NCBI GenBank assembly: GCA_026413225.1
Contig: CM048552.1
Location: 58,915,001-58,979,000 of the forward strand
Length of the DNA stretch: 64,000 bases
DNA from: Otis tarda
Lineage: Eukaryota; Chordata; Aves; Otidiformes; Otididae
Direction: 5' to 3'
Position numbers and translations under genes: made by a program
The notes under the pieces: generated by a model
Told to the model about the DNA's origin: nothing
The model's database searches: none
Seen by the model: only the letters and a program-made list of their open reading frames with translations
In this document: positions 36,435-54,700 of the stretch, piece after piece
Layout: each line of letters begins with the position of its first letter
How positions within the stretch are numbered: position 1 is the stretch's first letter

Positions 36435-39400
36435 ATATGTTTAATTTCTGAATCTACTGATTGTAGAGGACTATTTTCTTCAAGGAAAGGACAGTGGGAG
36501 GGCATCTCCCTGTATATGAGCAGCAAGCAATACTGTGATACTTTAAGTAAGACTGGCCTGCAGTGGAGTTGAATGGTTCATGTTTGGGTCCTATAAAACA
36601 TATTAGCATGTGCTTAAGAACCATTAACAGCAGTGGAAATGAACGCAGCCTTAGCACATAACAAACAAGATGAAGTGCCTAAGTGCAGTTACTATTGCCT
36701 AAGTCCAAAACTGATGGTTGATGAGCGTCTCATGTGGAAACAGTTTCTTTTTACCAATGAACATGTAATTTAGCACATAGGTTATCCATACCAAATCGCA
36801 AGAAAGGTTTGTGCTTAATATTGATGGGAGCACCTTTTGTGTCAGAGCTGAGGAAAGTTGTTTAGGCAGTATGGAAAGACTTGGTTGTCTTTTTTGGTGC
36901 TATCTCTGTCTAGTAGACATCAGCCTTCAGTGTTCTTTCTGTGTCATTTTTCAATGGCACAATTTTCTACCACTGAAACTTGGAAGCATAAGCTCATAAT
37001 TGCCTCATGTCACATTGGAATGAATGAGTTCTGTGTCCAGAGATCTGGAGTAAATTGCTTAGACTGCATTCCGCTATTAAGATGGTTATTTGAGCAAGAT
37101 TTTCTACTTCCAGCTGAGATCACACTGCAGTGACTTATAAAAGTGTGGGAGAAAAAAATGCCTTAGTGAGTGCGAGAATAGGCACCTTGGGATGCCTTAG
37201 CACCTACTCATGGAGGCATATGTCTTAAAGTAGCTGCCCATGTAGCGAATACCTACCAGAGTATCCAGCTGAGCAGAAGTGCATAGAGTACTAAGGTGTT
37301 AGTTGCTTATAGCTGAGCTGGAGCTCAAAAGAAAAGAGATAGTTTATCTGCTTACACAGAGCAGTGTGTGTAGAAGACTGCAGTCTTCTTATTTTTCTTT
37401 TCCCATAGGGTCCATGAAGTTCTCCTCAATGGTCTTTATGGGGGAAAAAAAAATTATTGTGGAGTGAACTTCTAATGGTTTTGCTCGTGGCGTTAACAGG
37501 GGAAATTCATGAGGGTGGTTGCTGACTGTCCTCCCCGTTCTTTCTGCAGAATGTTGGCTTTTGGTTAAAATTGTTATACTGCTAGTCCTCAAAGGGTGCA
37601 CTGATAATACAGATTTTCAACTATGAACAAAAGTGAAATGGAGAAGTGGTGTTTTCTTGTATCTGTAGTCAGACAGACTGAAACATTATCTGTGAGCAGC
37701 ATAACTTCCTCTTATCTCAGAGGCAGCCTAGAGTTCACTGTCATCAGTTAATTCATTATAAAGGCATTACACGCTATTAGGCAGGGGATGAATAATAGCT
37801 AAAATACATAGAAACCTCTAGACCTTGTAAAGATGCCAAAACCCAAGTAGTTTGCACTTAAGATAGCAAAAGATATGTAAAAAATTAAGGAAAGTATCCT
37901 GCAAGATGTTACATGAGTTTGCCTGCCTCAGTCAGTTCCTAACAAAATTTTAAGCGTTTGAGTTCAGATCAGGGTCATCTGAGAAACTCAGGATCCCTGC
38001 TTCTGTGTTTGTCTTCTCCTCTGAATCAAGGAGATTTTTTCTTTCCTACACTCTGCTTCTTTCTCCCTTATCCACCCCTGCAGTTAACCTTTGACTAAAC
38101 TTTGTTTTCTCTGTGGCTCTTTCACCAGCAAGCTTCCAGTGCCACCAAGTCCTTTTCAGGACTATCACCTCTCCAAGTCTGCTACCAATAAAACTCAGAA
38201 CTCGGTGTTAATGCTTATCCTTTAGGTTTTGTATGTAAGAAAATTCCACTGCTTCAGTCTCTCTCCTTTCTACAGGATTGCTTTCTACAGGCTTTATTTC
38301 TTCTAGTGTCTTAAGGTGCTCTGTTTAAGTAAGGTTTAATGAAATCTTTTGCCTTAAATACAGGTGACTCCACACGTGCAGAAGCATTCAATAATCCATA
38401 GAATTCATAGCTTACGTATAGACAAGTTTTCTGAATTGTTGGATCTACTGTGATGATAAGTCATTGACTGCTGTTAACCACGAAATAATTATTCAGGTTT
38501 GTGTTTGTGTTTTGTTTTGTAGACTGTGGAATTTTGTAGGTAATTTTTATTTCTTTGGTACAGTTGTATTAGCACAGAAAGTCTGAAATGAAAGGCCTGA
38601 CACAGATAGAAAAAAAAATACTAAATCTGAGACTGCCACGGCTCAAAAATAGAGCAATAACCCCAAATGAAGAATAAAAAATAATAGCTTTATTATTATT
38701 TATTGCACCATTCAAAAGTATACTACTTGCTTCAGAGCAGAGCAATGTTCCTTGCAGTGTTCCCTGGGAGGTCTTTTGTCCCAAAGTCACAGAGGCCTCG
38801 TTATGTGTTATGTTATTTTATTTTGATTTAGATTAAATGAAAAGTGCCTAGACATCAGCTCAGAACACTCTGCCAGTTACTTAAAACTGTAAAACTCAAG
38901 TGCAGTGCAATCAGTTTAACTGTTCTACCAAGCAGCACACACAGTCAATCAAATATTAGTGGTCCCTTACATTAGTCCACTTATTCCTTCTTCAGAGATG
39001 AGGTGAAACACGCAGTCAGTCCTTGCATTACCTTGAAAACTGATCAGAAGCAGATCAGGGTAGCATGTATTGGTGTTTGCCTACTAGGCAGTAGCTCCAA
39101 AGAGGCATTTTGTCGTGTCTGTATGTTCACTGAGGTCAAAATATCTTCACATGTCCAGCCTGGTAATAGAACTAAATTAAATAGTACCTTGCCACCAGCC
39201 TTGCCAACCTCGTATGTGCAAAAATTATAGCTAGACCATCTCAACATTTATGGCAAAAATTATTTAATTTCTGAATCTTAAGATCAAACTCAGTTCACTT
39301 TTCATTTTATACTTTTATTTCAGATGGGTCCTGGAATTGTCACATTATCATTTGCAGCAAGGAGCTGAGGTGTTATGAATATACTAAATACATCAAGATA

Positions 39401-39611
39401 CACCTGAGAGTAATCAACAATGTTAGCAACAAAACATGACTTGTCCAGCTGTATGAGCCCTGAGGAGATCATCCAAGAAAGTGACTTGAACATAGCACTT
39501 TGTTACAAAACATTGATAATTTTTATAGTAAACCAATGTTTCAACTAGTTATATATTTCAGATCAAGAAGCTAGCTGTTTGTATAATTCCTGACATGATT
39601 TCCTTAATGCC
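36435..39611 (+). other. LARGE1: Intron interval, nothing recognised
   Basis: AT-rich intron with chance ORFs only. Around 37150-37340 there are 'tgccttagcacctactcat' type words that may be old repeat debris. No exon-like or RNA-gene structure was seen. Confidence 0.55.
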
Positions 39612-39945
39612 TGTTACATACTACCTGAAAAGAAGTTGTAGCAAAGTGGATGTTTGTCCCTTCTCCCAAGTAACAAGCGATAGGACAAGAGGAAGTGGCC
39701 TCAAGTTGTGCCAAGGGAGGTTTAGATTGGATATTAGGAAAAATTTCTTCACTGAAAGGGTTGTCAAGCACTAGAATAGGCTGCCTAGGGAAGCGGTGGA
39801 GTCACCAACCCTGGAGATATTTGAAAGACATGTAGATGTGGAGCTTAGGGACATAGTTTAGTGGTGGACTTGGCAGTGCTAGTTTAACAATTGGACTTGA
39901 TGATCTTGCAGGTCTTTTCCAACCTAAATGATTCTATGATTCTAT
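39612..39945 (+). mobile_element. CR1 LINE 3' fragment, sense orientation
   Basis: It begins near 'atactacctgaaaagaagttg', passes the 'ggacaagaggaagtggcctc' and 'aggtttagattggatattagg' blocks, and ends in ATTCTATGATTCTAT at 39931-39945. This is the end of ORF2 plus the 3' UTR of a CR1 subfamily different from 49920-51729: 'agttgtgccaagggagg' instead of the 'aatagagggaggtag' type. Frames are broken. Confidence 0.9.
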
Positions 39946-42442
39946 ACCAGCAGAAATACGTACTCGTGAGAAAACAGTAGTGGAGTTTACTGGCATTTAA
40001 AGCTAAGGCTGCACAAACACTGAGCTGATCTTATTAGTTGCTGCAACTTCCAGTATGAGGCAGTGCCCCCTTATCTTCTTTTAATCTCTTTCTGAGACTA
40101 TGCTATTTCTTCTGAATATCATGTAGAAACACTTCAACTGTTGTCATTATTACAGCTACAATTGTTCAGATGTACAAAATGGTATCTTTTTTGTTAATTT
40201 TGAATTTTGGCAAAGCAGCATTTATGACCTATTTATTTATGTCCATGAAATAGTTAGAGATGTCTAATTTTTTTTCTATATTTTGAAATTTTAATGAATG
40301 TTGTTCTGAGATTTACTTCCATATCTTGCTACATTTACAATTGCCCAGTACCTTTTCTGGTAATTATTTGAGAAGGTAGCAGAATCCACTGACAAGAATA
40401 GGAAGATATAAGTAACATCTGTGTCATACTGAATATTCACCAAGTAGGGGAGTTATGAATCTTTGACTAGATTTACATTGTAATTGTATGTCTGGTGATA
40501 ACACAGGTTGGTTGTCTTGTGGGTGAGTAGGGGTGCTGTTTTTCTTTTTACCTGAGAGTGTCTACACGATACACTCTTGCTGTCCAGTAACAGGAATGCA
40601 GTATAATCACATCCAAATGAGTTTTCTTCTTCCTAGCTTGGGTATCAGCAGCTGAGAAATAACACAATTTCAGTTCTATGCCTTCCAAGCTGGAAGGAGA
40701 AAAATAACTCAGTATTTATTGCAGTGCTAATTGTAACATGGCTCTGTCCTTAATGTTGACATTTCTGTATTGTTGCACCCATGATTTTTAGACTTTTCAA
40801 ATCTGTCATTTAATTTTTAATAACTGTTTGCTTGAGCATTCAAGTTTCAAAATATCAGTGACCAAAATTCAGAATCCATCTTGAGATGTCTTTCAAGCTC
40901 AGATTTGTCCATAAGCTTTGTTAATGGTAAAAATAATAAATTAGAAATTTTTTTGCAGGAGGAAGTCTGCAAGCAAATGCAAGATATTCAGTCCAAATGG
41001 TGTATTAAAAACAGGCTCCCTGTTTATATAGATAACAGGAAGTGTGTACACCTGTATAACTCAACAGTGGAAATGAGAAATGAGGTTTTCATTTCTATAG
41101 CCATTTTTTCATTGACTCAGTTTAGAGGACTGCTCACCATTCATGTAAATATGAAACAATGGAAGAGAACAAGCAATGAGCATGTCTTTGTAGCAGGGAG
41201 ATAATTTTGAGTCAGAAGGTGAGGAATGTACTTGTGAAGGAGAAAGCTAAACAATAACTGCATGATTTCTATTTTCTAAACCTCTCAAGCTGGTGTGTGT
41301 TTGATAAAGCCAAAGGGAAAGTTATTTCAGAGAAATACCTTAGTATAAGATAGTCATGTATCTTCACTGTAAATGAATGTCTTGCTAATTATGACACTGT
41401 GGATAACTGTAACTGTCTTTTGCTTTGTTTCAATTTGATTTCAAGTGAACATTTTTGAACACTAGTTTCATTTGAGGTTTTTTTTTATCACCTTTCAAGC
41501 ATTTATACTCTGTGTAGATACATATAGCTTTATTAAAAATTATATGAAAATGTCTCCTTTGAAAACACATCAGCTGCATCCCTATTTTCTCCCCTAAAAT
41601 TTGGTAGCAATAATGTACTGGGAAACGATGGTAAAATGTGTCACAATTGTTGGTTTTGGGTATGGACCTAGGCTTCAGGTTAGTTTATTTTTTTTATACT
41701 TTATATCTAGCTCAGGTTTTTTTAATGCTATTTTGAAAAAAGAAGATATCTTTTGAAAATGTGAAAATGAAGTGTTTTGTATTTTTGGAATATAACTTTT
41801 CAGTTAAAGGTGCTGAATTGAACCATTTTGTTGTTTTTTTTTCAAAAAGGAGTACAGGAGATATTGTTGTCCTTTTCAACCAAAATACTTTCCAGAATTT
41901 GACCTGCATGTGTATTGAATGTTTCTGTCCTTCTGAACCTCTTATTTCTCAGCAAGCGTATAATACTGCATTGCTGAATAAAAACCATCTGCTCCTCACA
42001 TGTGAATCAGTTGGGGCTACTGTTTGGCACAAAATGGTAACCAAAATGCTGTAGCTTGACTGTGGAGAAAATAGGGAATAGGAAAATTATTTTGTCTTGC
42101 TTATGTTTCTAAAATACCTTTAAGTATGTAGTAATTGTCTTTGACTTAAATCATTCTGTTCTTGACTGTCTTCCCAGACTAGAAACTGGCAGGCAGCCCT
42201 ACCCACAACAAAAGAAATACATGATTATCTTATAGTGTGGTTTTAAAATTAGTAGGACCTGTAGCTCTTATAACTCCATCATTTGTCCAAGTCTACTGTG
42301 CACTTAAGCATTGCCTTGAAGTGCCAAGTCCTTGTGAAGTGTGGCTGTATTTGAAACATCTCTGCCTCACGATGCTGACATTAAAGGAAAATGCAACTTC
42401 AAGTATATTCTGACAGAAGTGTTTTGTTTCCTTCTCTTGCAG
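39946..42442 (+). other. LARGE1: Intron interval before the LARGE1 stem exon
   Basis: AT-rich intron without recognisable repeats or genes. The 107-codon ORF at 40881-41204 has no recognisable domain. The polypyrimidine tract and AG for the next exon are at about 42420-42442. Confidence 0.55.
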
Positions 42443-42744
42443 ATGGGAAGCCAGTGTCACTGTCTCCACTTGAATCTCAGCCCCACAGTCCTCGGTACAC
42501 GGCGTCAAGCCAGCGGGAGCGCGAGAGCTTGGAAGTCCGCATGCGGGAGGTGGAGGAGGAGAACCGTGTGCTTCGCAAGCAGCTCAGCCTGGCACAGAGT
42601 CGCAGCCCTTCACACCACCATGGCAATCACTCCAAAACCTACTCCATGGAAGAGGGGACAGGTGACAGCGAGAGCCTGCGGGCTGGCATTGTGGCGGGGA
42701 ACAGCTCTGAGTGTGGGCAGCAACCAGCTGTGGAAAAATGTGAG
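42443..42744 (+). CDS. LARGE1: LARGE1 coding exon: luminal stem with coiled coil
   Basis: LARGE1 is a Golgi type II membrane enzyme that adds alternating xylose and glucuronate (matriglycan) to alpha-dystroglycan, the ligand for laminin-type partners. This 302-nt exon begins with the last two bases of a split Asp codon and ends in phase 0 at GAG|gtaaat. It encodes about residues 36-136 and reads [13 protein letters not shown], then the heptad-rich [20 protein letters not shown] coiled coil, then [20 protein letters not shown] and VEKCE. These are almost the same as mammalian LARGE1 and unlike LARGE2. Two N-glycosylation sequons are visible (NHS, NSS). The acceptor is 'cttctcttgcag'. The open frame continues upstream to an ATG at 42391 only by reading into intron, so that start is rejected. 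It is GC-richer than the flanking intron. Confidence 0.97.
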
Positions 42745-49020
<6,276 letters not shown>

Positions 49021-49919
49021 TAAAGGTAGCTTTCTTTTCTTGTATGTTGTATATCTGATTATGGCTAAGTAAGATCTTTTTACGTTTATTCTCTTACTTC
49101 AAAGGAAAGTCAGATTCCCTTCCCTGGTTGCTTTTTCTGTGGAAGAAAGGAAGCATGTAATTTATGACTACCACAACTAGATTCACCTGTGTAAAGATTT
49201 CTGCAGTAAATGAGAGGCATCAGAGATCCACCTGCTGCCTCTGTTGCTTTGTGAGAATAGGGACAGTATCTATCTGTACTGTAAAGCATCTGCACACTCC
49301 TGAATGTTGAAAAAAAATAATAGTAGTAATAGCAGCATTGTATTCATTTAGCCTATTTCTGGTGTCAGTTTATGGTGCAGATGTAGATGGTAATTTGGAA
49401 GCCATACACACAAATACACACTGGTTACTTGACTATCTCAGCTTCCCATTTAGACACTTATTTTTCAAAGTAAACCTGTTACTTTAGTCAGTATTTATTT
49501 CATTAAAGTCAGATTATTTATTCTGTCTTTGGAAGGGCTACTTGTAGCCCCTTAGAAGGCTTTGCAACCTGGTTTTATCACAGAAAGCACACTTAGATCC
49601 CAAAATTGAGAGATATAAATGTACAATGGAGACAAAATAACCAATTCTCTTAATAAACAGAAGCTCCAGAGAAAAATAAATGGTATTAAATTAAACGTGG
49701 GCTTATGTGTGTATCCCTTGTCCTGTTTAGTAATGTTTCTCAGAGGTGGTTTCCAAGTGTTGCAGAAAGTGGATTAAAATAGGGAACTGATCAGGCTGTT
49801 TGACTCAAATAGGACAAATTGACTAATAAAATATGCATAAAGTATAAAGAGTTTACTAAGCAGGTAGTTTCAATACGCTGCTTTATACTGAATGGTCATT
49901 TTATACTATGGAAGATGAC

Positions 49920-51729
49920 TCTTGTTCGTGTACGTCAAGGATAAAAGGAAGACCGGGGAGAATGTAGGCCCTCTCTGAAAGGAAACAGGAGACCTCGTTA
50001 CCTGGAACATGGAAAAGCCTGAGGTACTTAATGACTTTTTTGCCTCAGTCTTCACTGGTAAGGGCTCTAGCCACATCATCCAAATTGCAGAAGGCAAAAG
50101 CAGGGACTAGGAAAATGAAGAACTGCCCATTGTAGCAGAAGAGCAGGTTCGAGACCATCTGAACAACCTGAAGGTGCACAAGTCTGTGGGACCTGATGAG
50201 ATGCATCCGCAGGTCCTGAGGGAACTGGTGGTTGAAGTTGCCAAGCCACTGTCCATCATATTTGAGAAGTCATGGCAGTCTGGTGAGGTTCCTACCAACT
50301 GGAAAAGGAGTAACATGACCCCCATTTTTAAAAAGGGAAACAAAGAAGACCTGGGGAACCTCAGAGCAGTCGGTCTCATCTCTCTGCCTGGGAAGGTCAT
50401 GGAGCAGATTCTCCTGGAAACCATTCTAAGGCAGATAGAAAATAAGGAAGTGATTGGTGACAGCCAACACGGCTTCACTAAGAGCAAATCGTGCAGGACC
50501 AATTTGGTGGCCTTTTATGATGGGGTTACAGCATCAGTGGACAAGGGACGAGCAACTGATGTCATCTACCTGGACTTGTGCAAAGCATTTGACACTGTCC
50601 CACATGACATCCTTCTCTCTAAACTGGAGAGACATGGATTTGATGGACGGACCACTCAGTGGATAAGGAATTGGCTGGATGGCTGCACTCAGAGTTGTGG
50701 TCAACAGCTCATTGTCCAAGTGGAGACCAGTGACAAGTGGTGTTCCTCAGGGGTCAGTACTGGGACCGGCCCTGTTCAACATCTTTGTTGGAGACATGGA
50801 CAGTGGGATAGAGTGCACCCTCAGCAAGTTCGCCAACGACACCAAGCTGTGTGGCACGGTGTGGGGGGGGGGACATGCTGGAGGGAAGGGATTCCATCCA
50901 GAGGGACCTTGACAGGCTGGAGAGGTGAGCTTGTGCAAACCTCATGAAGTTCAACAAGGCCAAGTGCAAGGTCCTGCACATGGGCGGGGGCAATCCCAAG
51001 CACAGTTACACACTGGGCAGAGAATGGATTGCGAGCAGCCCTGAGGAGAAGGACTTGGGAGTGGTGGTGAACAAGAAGCTCAACATGAGCCGGCAGTGCG
51101 TGCTTGCAGCCCAGAAAGCCAACTGCATCCTGGGCTGCATCAAGAGAACCGTGGTCAGCAAGTCGAGGGAGATGATTCTACCCCTCTACTCTGCTCTCAT
51201 GAGACCCCATCTGGAGTTCTGAATCCAGCTCTGGAGCCCCCAATATAAGAAGGACGTGGACCTGTTGGAGTGAGTCCAGAGGAGGGCCACAAAGGTGATC
51301 AGAGGGCTGGAGCACCTCTCCTATTAGGACAGGCTGAGAGAGCTGGAGCTGTTCAGCCTGGAGAAGAGGAGGCTCCAGGGAGACCTTATTGTGGCCTTCC
51401 AGTACCTAAAGGGGGCTTATAGGAAAGATGGGGAGAAACTCTTTAGTGGGGCCTGTTATGATAGGACGAGGGGTAATGTTTTGAAAATAGAGGGAGGTAG
51501 ATTCAGACTGGACATAAGGAAAAATTTTTTTACAATGAGAGTGGTGAAACACTGGAACAGGTTTCCCAGAGAGGTTGTAGATGCTCCATCCCTGGAAACA
51601 TTCAAGGCCAGGTAGGATGGGGCTCTGAGCAACCTGATCTGGTTGGAGATGTCCCTGCTCCTTGCAGGGGAGTTGGACTAGATGACCTTTAAAGGTCCCT
51701 TCCAATCCTAACTATTCTATGATTCTATG
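49920..51729 (+). mobile_element. 5'-truncated CR1 LINE, 1.8 kb, sense orientation
   Basis: Recognisable from about 'ggataaaaggaagaccgggg' (49940, perhaps slightly earlier) to the terminal ATTCTATGATTCTATG near 51713-51728. It contains the reverse-transcriptase part of ORF2, broken, plus the 3' UTR with 'gttggactagatgacc'. The endonuclease domain and 5' part are missing, the usual CR1 truncation. A close relative of 57758-59507 but more mutated. Confidence 0.93.
49990..51640 (+). pseudogene. CR1 ORF2 reverse transcriptase, frameshifted
   Basis: The RT reads [42 protein letters not shown] (frame of 50174) as far as GCTQ near 50693. It then shifts frame and reads [13 protein letters not shown] up to a G-run at about 50863-50873. 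It shifts again and reads [12 protein letters not shown] and [14 protein letters not shown] from 50944. Premature stops occur at 50107-50109, after LEF (51222), near 51272 and at 51615. The catalytic FxDD box is FANDTKL, with the first Asp changed to Asn. It cannot make an active enzyme. Compare the open frame at 57855-59507. Confidence 0.92.
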
Positions 51730-54700
51730 TCACTTGCTAATATCTTCTTACAGCTAGCTAGAGTGGGACATTCCAGTCTCCTGCCTTGCTCCTTATGTTT
51801 GCCTCCAGTCCTCCGCTGGAACAGTCTTAATAATCACTCCCTTTCAGTGGTTTTAGTACACCATTTTAACTTTTACCCATTTTTGTAAGCTTTTTAAATG
51901 CTTGCCTTGTACAATGTGGAAGAAGACTCGGTAAATATTGTTTAAGAGGTTGGCTAGAGTGCAGGTGGAGAGGGGATATTCTCCAAAATATGAGAGCAAC
52001 TTTCACTATTAACACATAGCCTTTGCAAGTCTTTCCAGAAGTAGCATGTTCATGTTAGATGAGAGCTAGGAGCAGAAAAGCAGTGCTAAAATAAAAATAA
52101 CAAAAGCAAAACAACAGTAAAAACCTGTATCATGCTCTGTGTGGATTTTTTGTAAGTGTTAAAATCCAGTTGAATTTTAAAATTGTATCTATTTCCAATT
52201 AGACTTCTGAATTATTCAGTGTAAACTAGCTTTATATTGCAAGGATATGGAGTGGTTTGTCTATTTTGATTTTTTTTTTTCTAAGGGATTTCTTGCAAAT
52301 ATGCATTTTTATGGTGACATGAGTTATCCTAGTGGTTAGTTTCTCACCATTTTTCTCTCCTAGTACTTGCATCCATTTTGAGAAGATTGTAATCTCTGTG
52401 TTTTGAAATGTTCTGTAAATGATAGGAATCTCACAGCTCAAAGGTTTAAGTGGTCTCTTTCTGTGTTACTTAAACAAAATATTCCTGTTTTACATAAGCC
52501 ACTCATCCAAGCAATTAGCAAACTTACAAACAATTCTGCCATTATATGGAAATATATTTAATTAAGAATATGAAACCAAAACAAAAAGCATTGATATTTC
52601 TAAGTCTGGTGGATTCTGCCCTTGTCAAAAACGTATCTGCTGTTTGGCTGGTAGTGCTGGCCATCTCAAAGGATTTGTCTAGCTCAGCAGAAGTGATCAA
52701 GATAAAGTCCAGTATAGCTAATGAAGCTTTAGTACAGTTAGTCACATTCAAGATAACCTGTCTTGCTTGTTTGCTCAGAACCTGCTTAAAGACAAATCTA
52801 AGTCAGTTCCTGCCTGGAACTAGCTTTTCACACTAGCCATTAAATTGTTTGCTAGAAAGGGAAGATGTTGTCAAAGAAGAGACAGAGCTTCTTACAGACA
52901 TTTCTTCCTTATCTGTGAAAAAACACAGGCTTCTTCAGCATCTGTTGATGCTATGGCTACACGTACAGAGAGCTGTGCCTCAGAAACACTCTGTTCTTGA
53001 ATCTTTATCTTTGGATGGCAATGGTCAAGAAGACTGGAGAATAAACCACAAGCAAACAACAAACTCGGCTGCAAATTTATTTAGGACCAAGCTTCCTTGC
53101 GTTGGTTGCCATGTGCAAACAATGTTATCTTGGAGACTAGTATGCACTTCAAAAATTATGATTGGAAAGAAAATTCCTTTCAGTTGCTAGTATCTATTTA
53201 ATTGTAGAAACAGAGAGGATGGAGACAGATCATGATACAGCATCAGGAGGAACGAGTTAGGAGAGTTGGAGGTGGTTAGTTCAGATAGTGGATGCTTCAT
53301 GACATCAGTAGCAAGTTCACCATTTGGCTTGAGGATCATCAGTGAAAACAAGCACCGAGATGTCTCTTCATCTGACCCCTAAATGTGCACCAGGGAATGC
53401 ATCCTAGCTGGTGTGGTCCAATAAGCCAAGCAAAACAGACATTTGAAAGAACTGTATCTTTCCAGTGGGGAAGTTGTTTGCTTGTTCTATCCTAATCTCT
53501 GAAGTTAGGCTAGCGGTCCTTCATTTGCAGGATCACCACATTCAATCTCAAGTATAGTTTTGCAGAAACAGATCAAACATTCCTCCAAATGCATTGTCAA
53601 AGATATTTAGTTTTTTTTTTTTCCCTTTTTTGAAGTTTCTAATGATCAATGTTCAACCAGACCTGATATAGCAGGTGCAGAATTTGTCTGTAACAAGAGT
53701 GTTGGAGAGTGTATTGTATAATTGAGACGCTTGTGTAGGAATCACAACTGTCATTATGTAGCCAGGCACAGTGTGGGTTCTCCTTGGGCAGCTGTAGCAT
53801 TACACCTCCATCCTGTCCTGCAACACCCTGAATACAATCTACTGGTTATACAACTGCCCCTTCAAAGCAACCACACTTAATATCCTTGCCTGTTCCTGCT
53901 GCATTTCACTTGGTGATTGTTGTAAGGGTACTGATTTCAGTGAATCTGTCTGGAATTCTTGGAGATGTTGTGTGCTTTTATTAGCGTGTCTGTCTAGTTC
54001 AGTAGTTAAAGCATGTTTTAGCTGTGTGTTCTGATAGAAAAAGAGGTGCCTAAATTCCCTACTTGTATAGTGAATCTCTACTTCTCTAATAGAAAAATTC
54101 TGAGAAGAGGAGGCTATGTTAGTCTAATCATCTTCCTTCCATGCATTAACATATTTGTTATACCCCCAACTTCGAGCTAGAGTGCTAGATAGAGAGACAC
54201 AAAACAGCAGGAGTGCTGGGTCGTTAAGAATAAAAACTACAGGACTTTCTGTAGATGGAGTGTGCTGTCTCTTCTCTCATGCCTGAATGTGCAGCAAATC
54301 CTGCATATGGAACATTCCAGCTCTCCTCAGGTCTAAAAAAGCAAGTTTCTGTTTCTAGTCATACCATATATAACGTGAGACTTAGGCAAGCTACTTGTAC
54401 AACCATTTGAGAAACTGTATCTGTCTTTGGGTTCCAGAGAGTGGGAAGAGGAGAGGGAAGGGGCGGTGTGGTTGATTCTTTACAAGAACACCATAGTTCA
54501 GAAATGCATTTCATTCCCAATGGAAAAGGCGCCTGATTCCAGTTTTGTCTTCAGAAAACGTATGCTCAAGCCACAAAATCCCAGCAGCTTTTAACACCCG
54601 GTTTGACATAACTGACAGTCTGTTCTCAGGAGGAGACTCAGCAGAGCTGGGATAGTGCAGGGTTTGAAGCCTGTGATAAATATGCATTGGCAGTGCTGCA

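Larger units (their letters stand above)
1..42442 (+). other. LARGE1: LARGE1 intron (3' part), upstream of the coiled-coil exon
   Basis: No host exon is seen in this stretch. It ends at a normal acceptor (pyrimidine-rich tract then CAG at 42440-42442). The next exon starts with two bases of a split Asp codon, so the exon before this intron must end in G; by homology it encodes the cytoplasmic tail and transmembrane anchor and lies outside the window. The sequence is AT-rich, with stop codons in all frames and only short chance ORFs. 1-7473 holds only a worn CR1 remnant, CR1 3' tails and possible old MITE-like debris; the other repeats are listed separately. Confidence 0.9.

Noticed and set aside
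35743..36435. 230-codon + strand ORF, plus similar Pro/Ser/His-rich ORFs at 7787-8286 and 33961-34636
   Set aside because: They lie on the antisense strand of ERV LTRs and arise from GC-rich tandem blocks in U3. The frame differs between copies and there is no domain.
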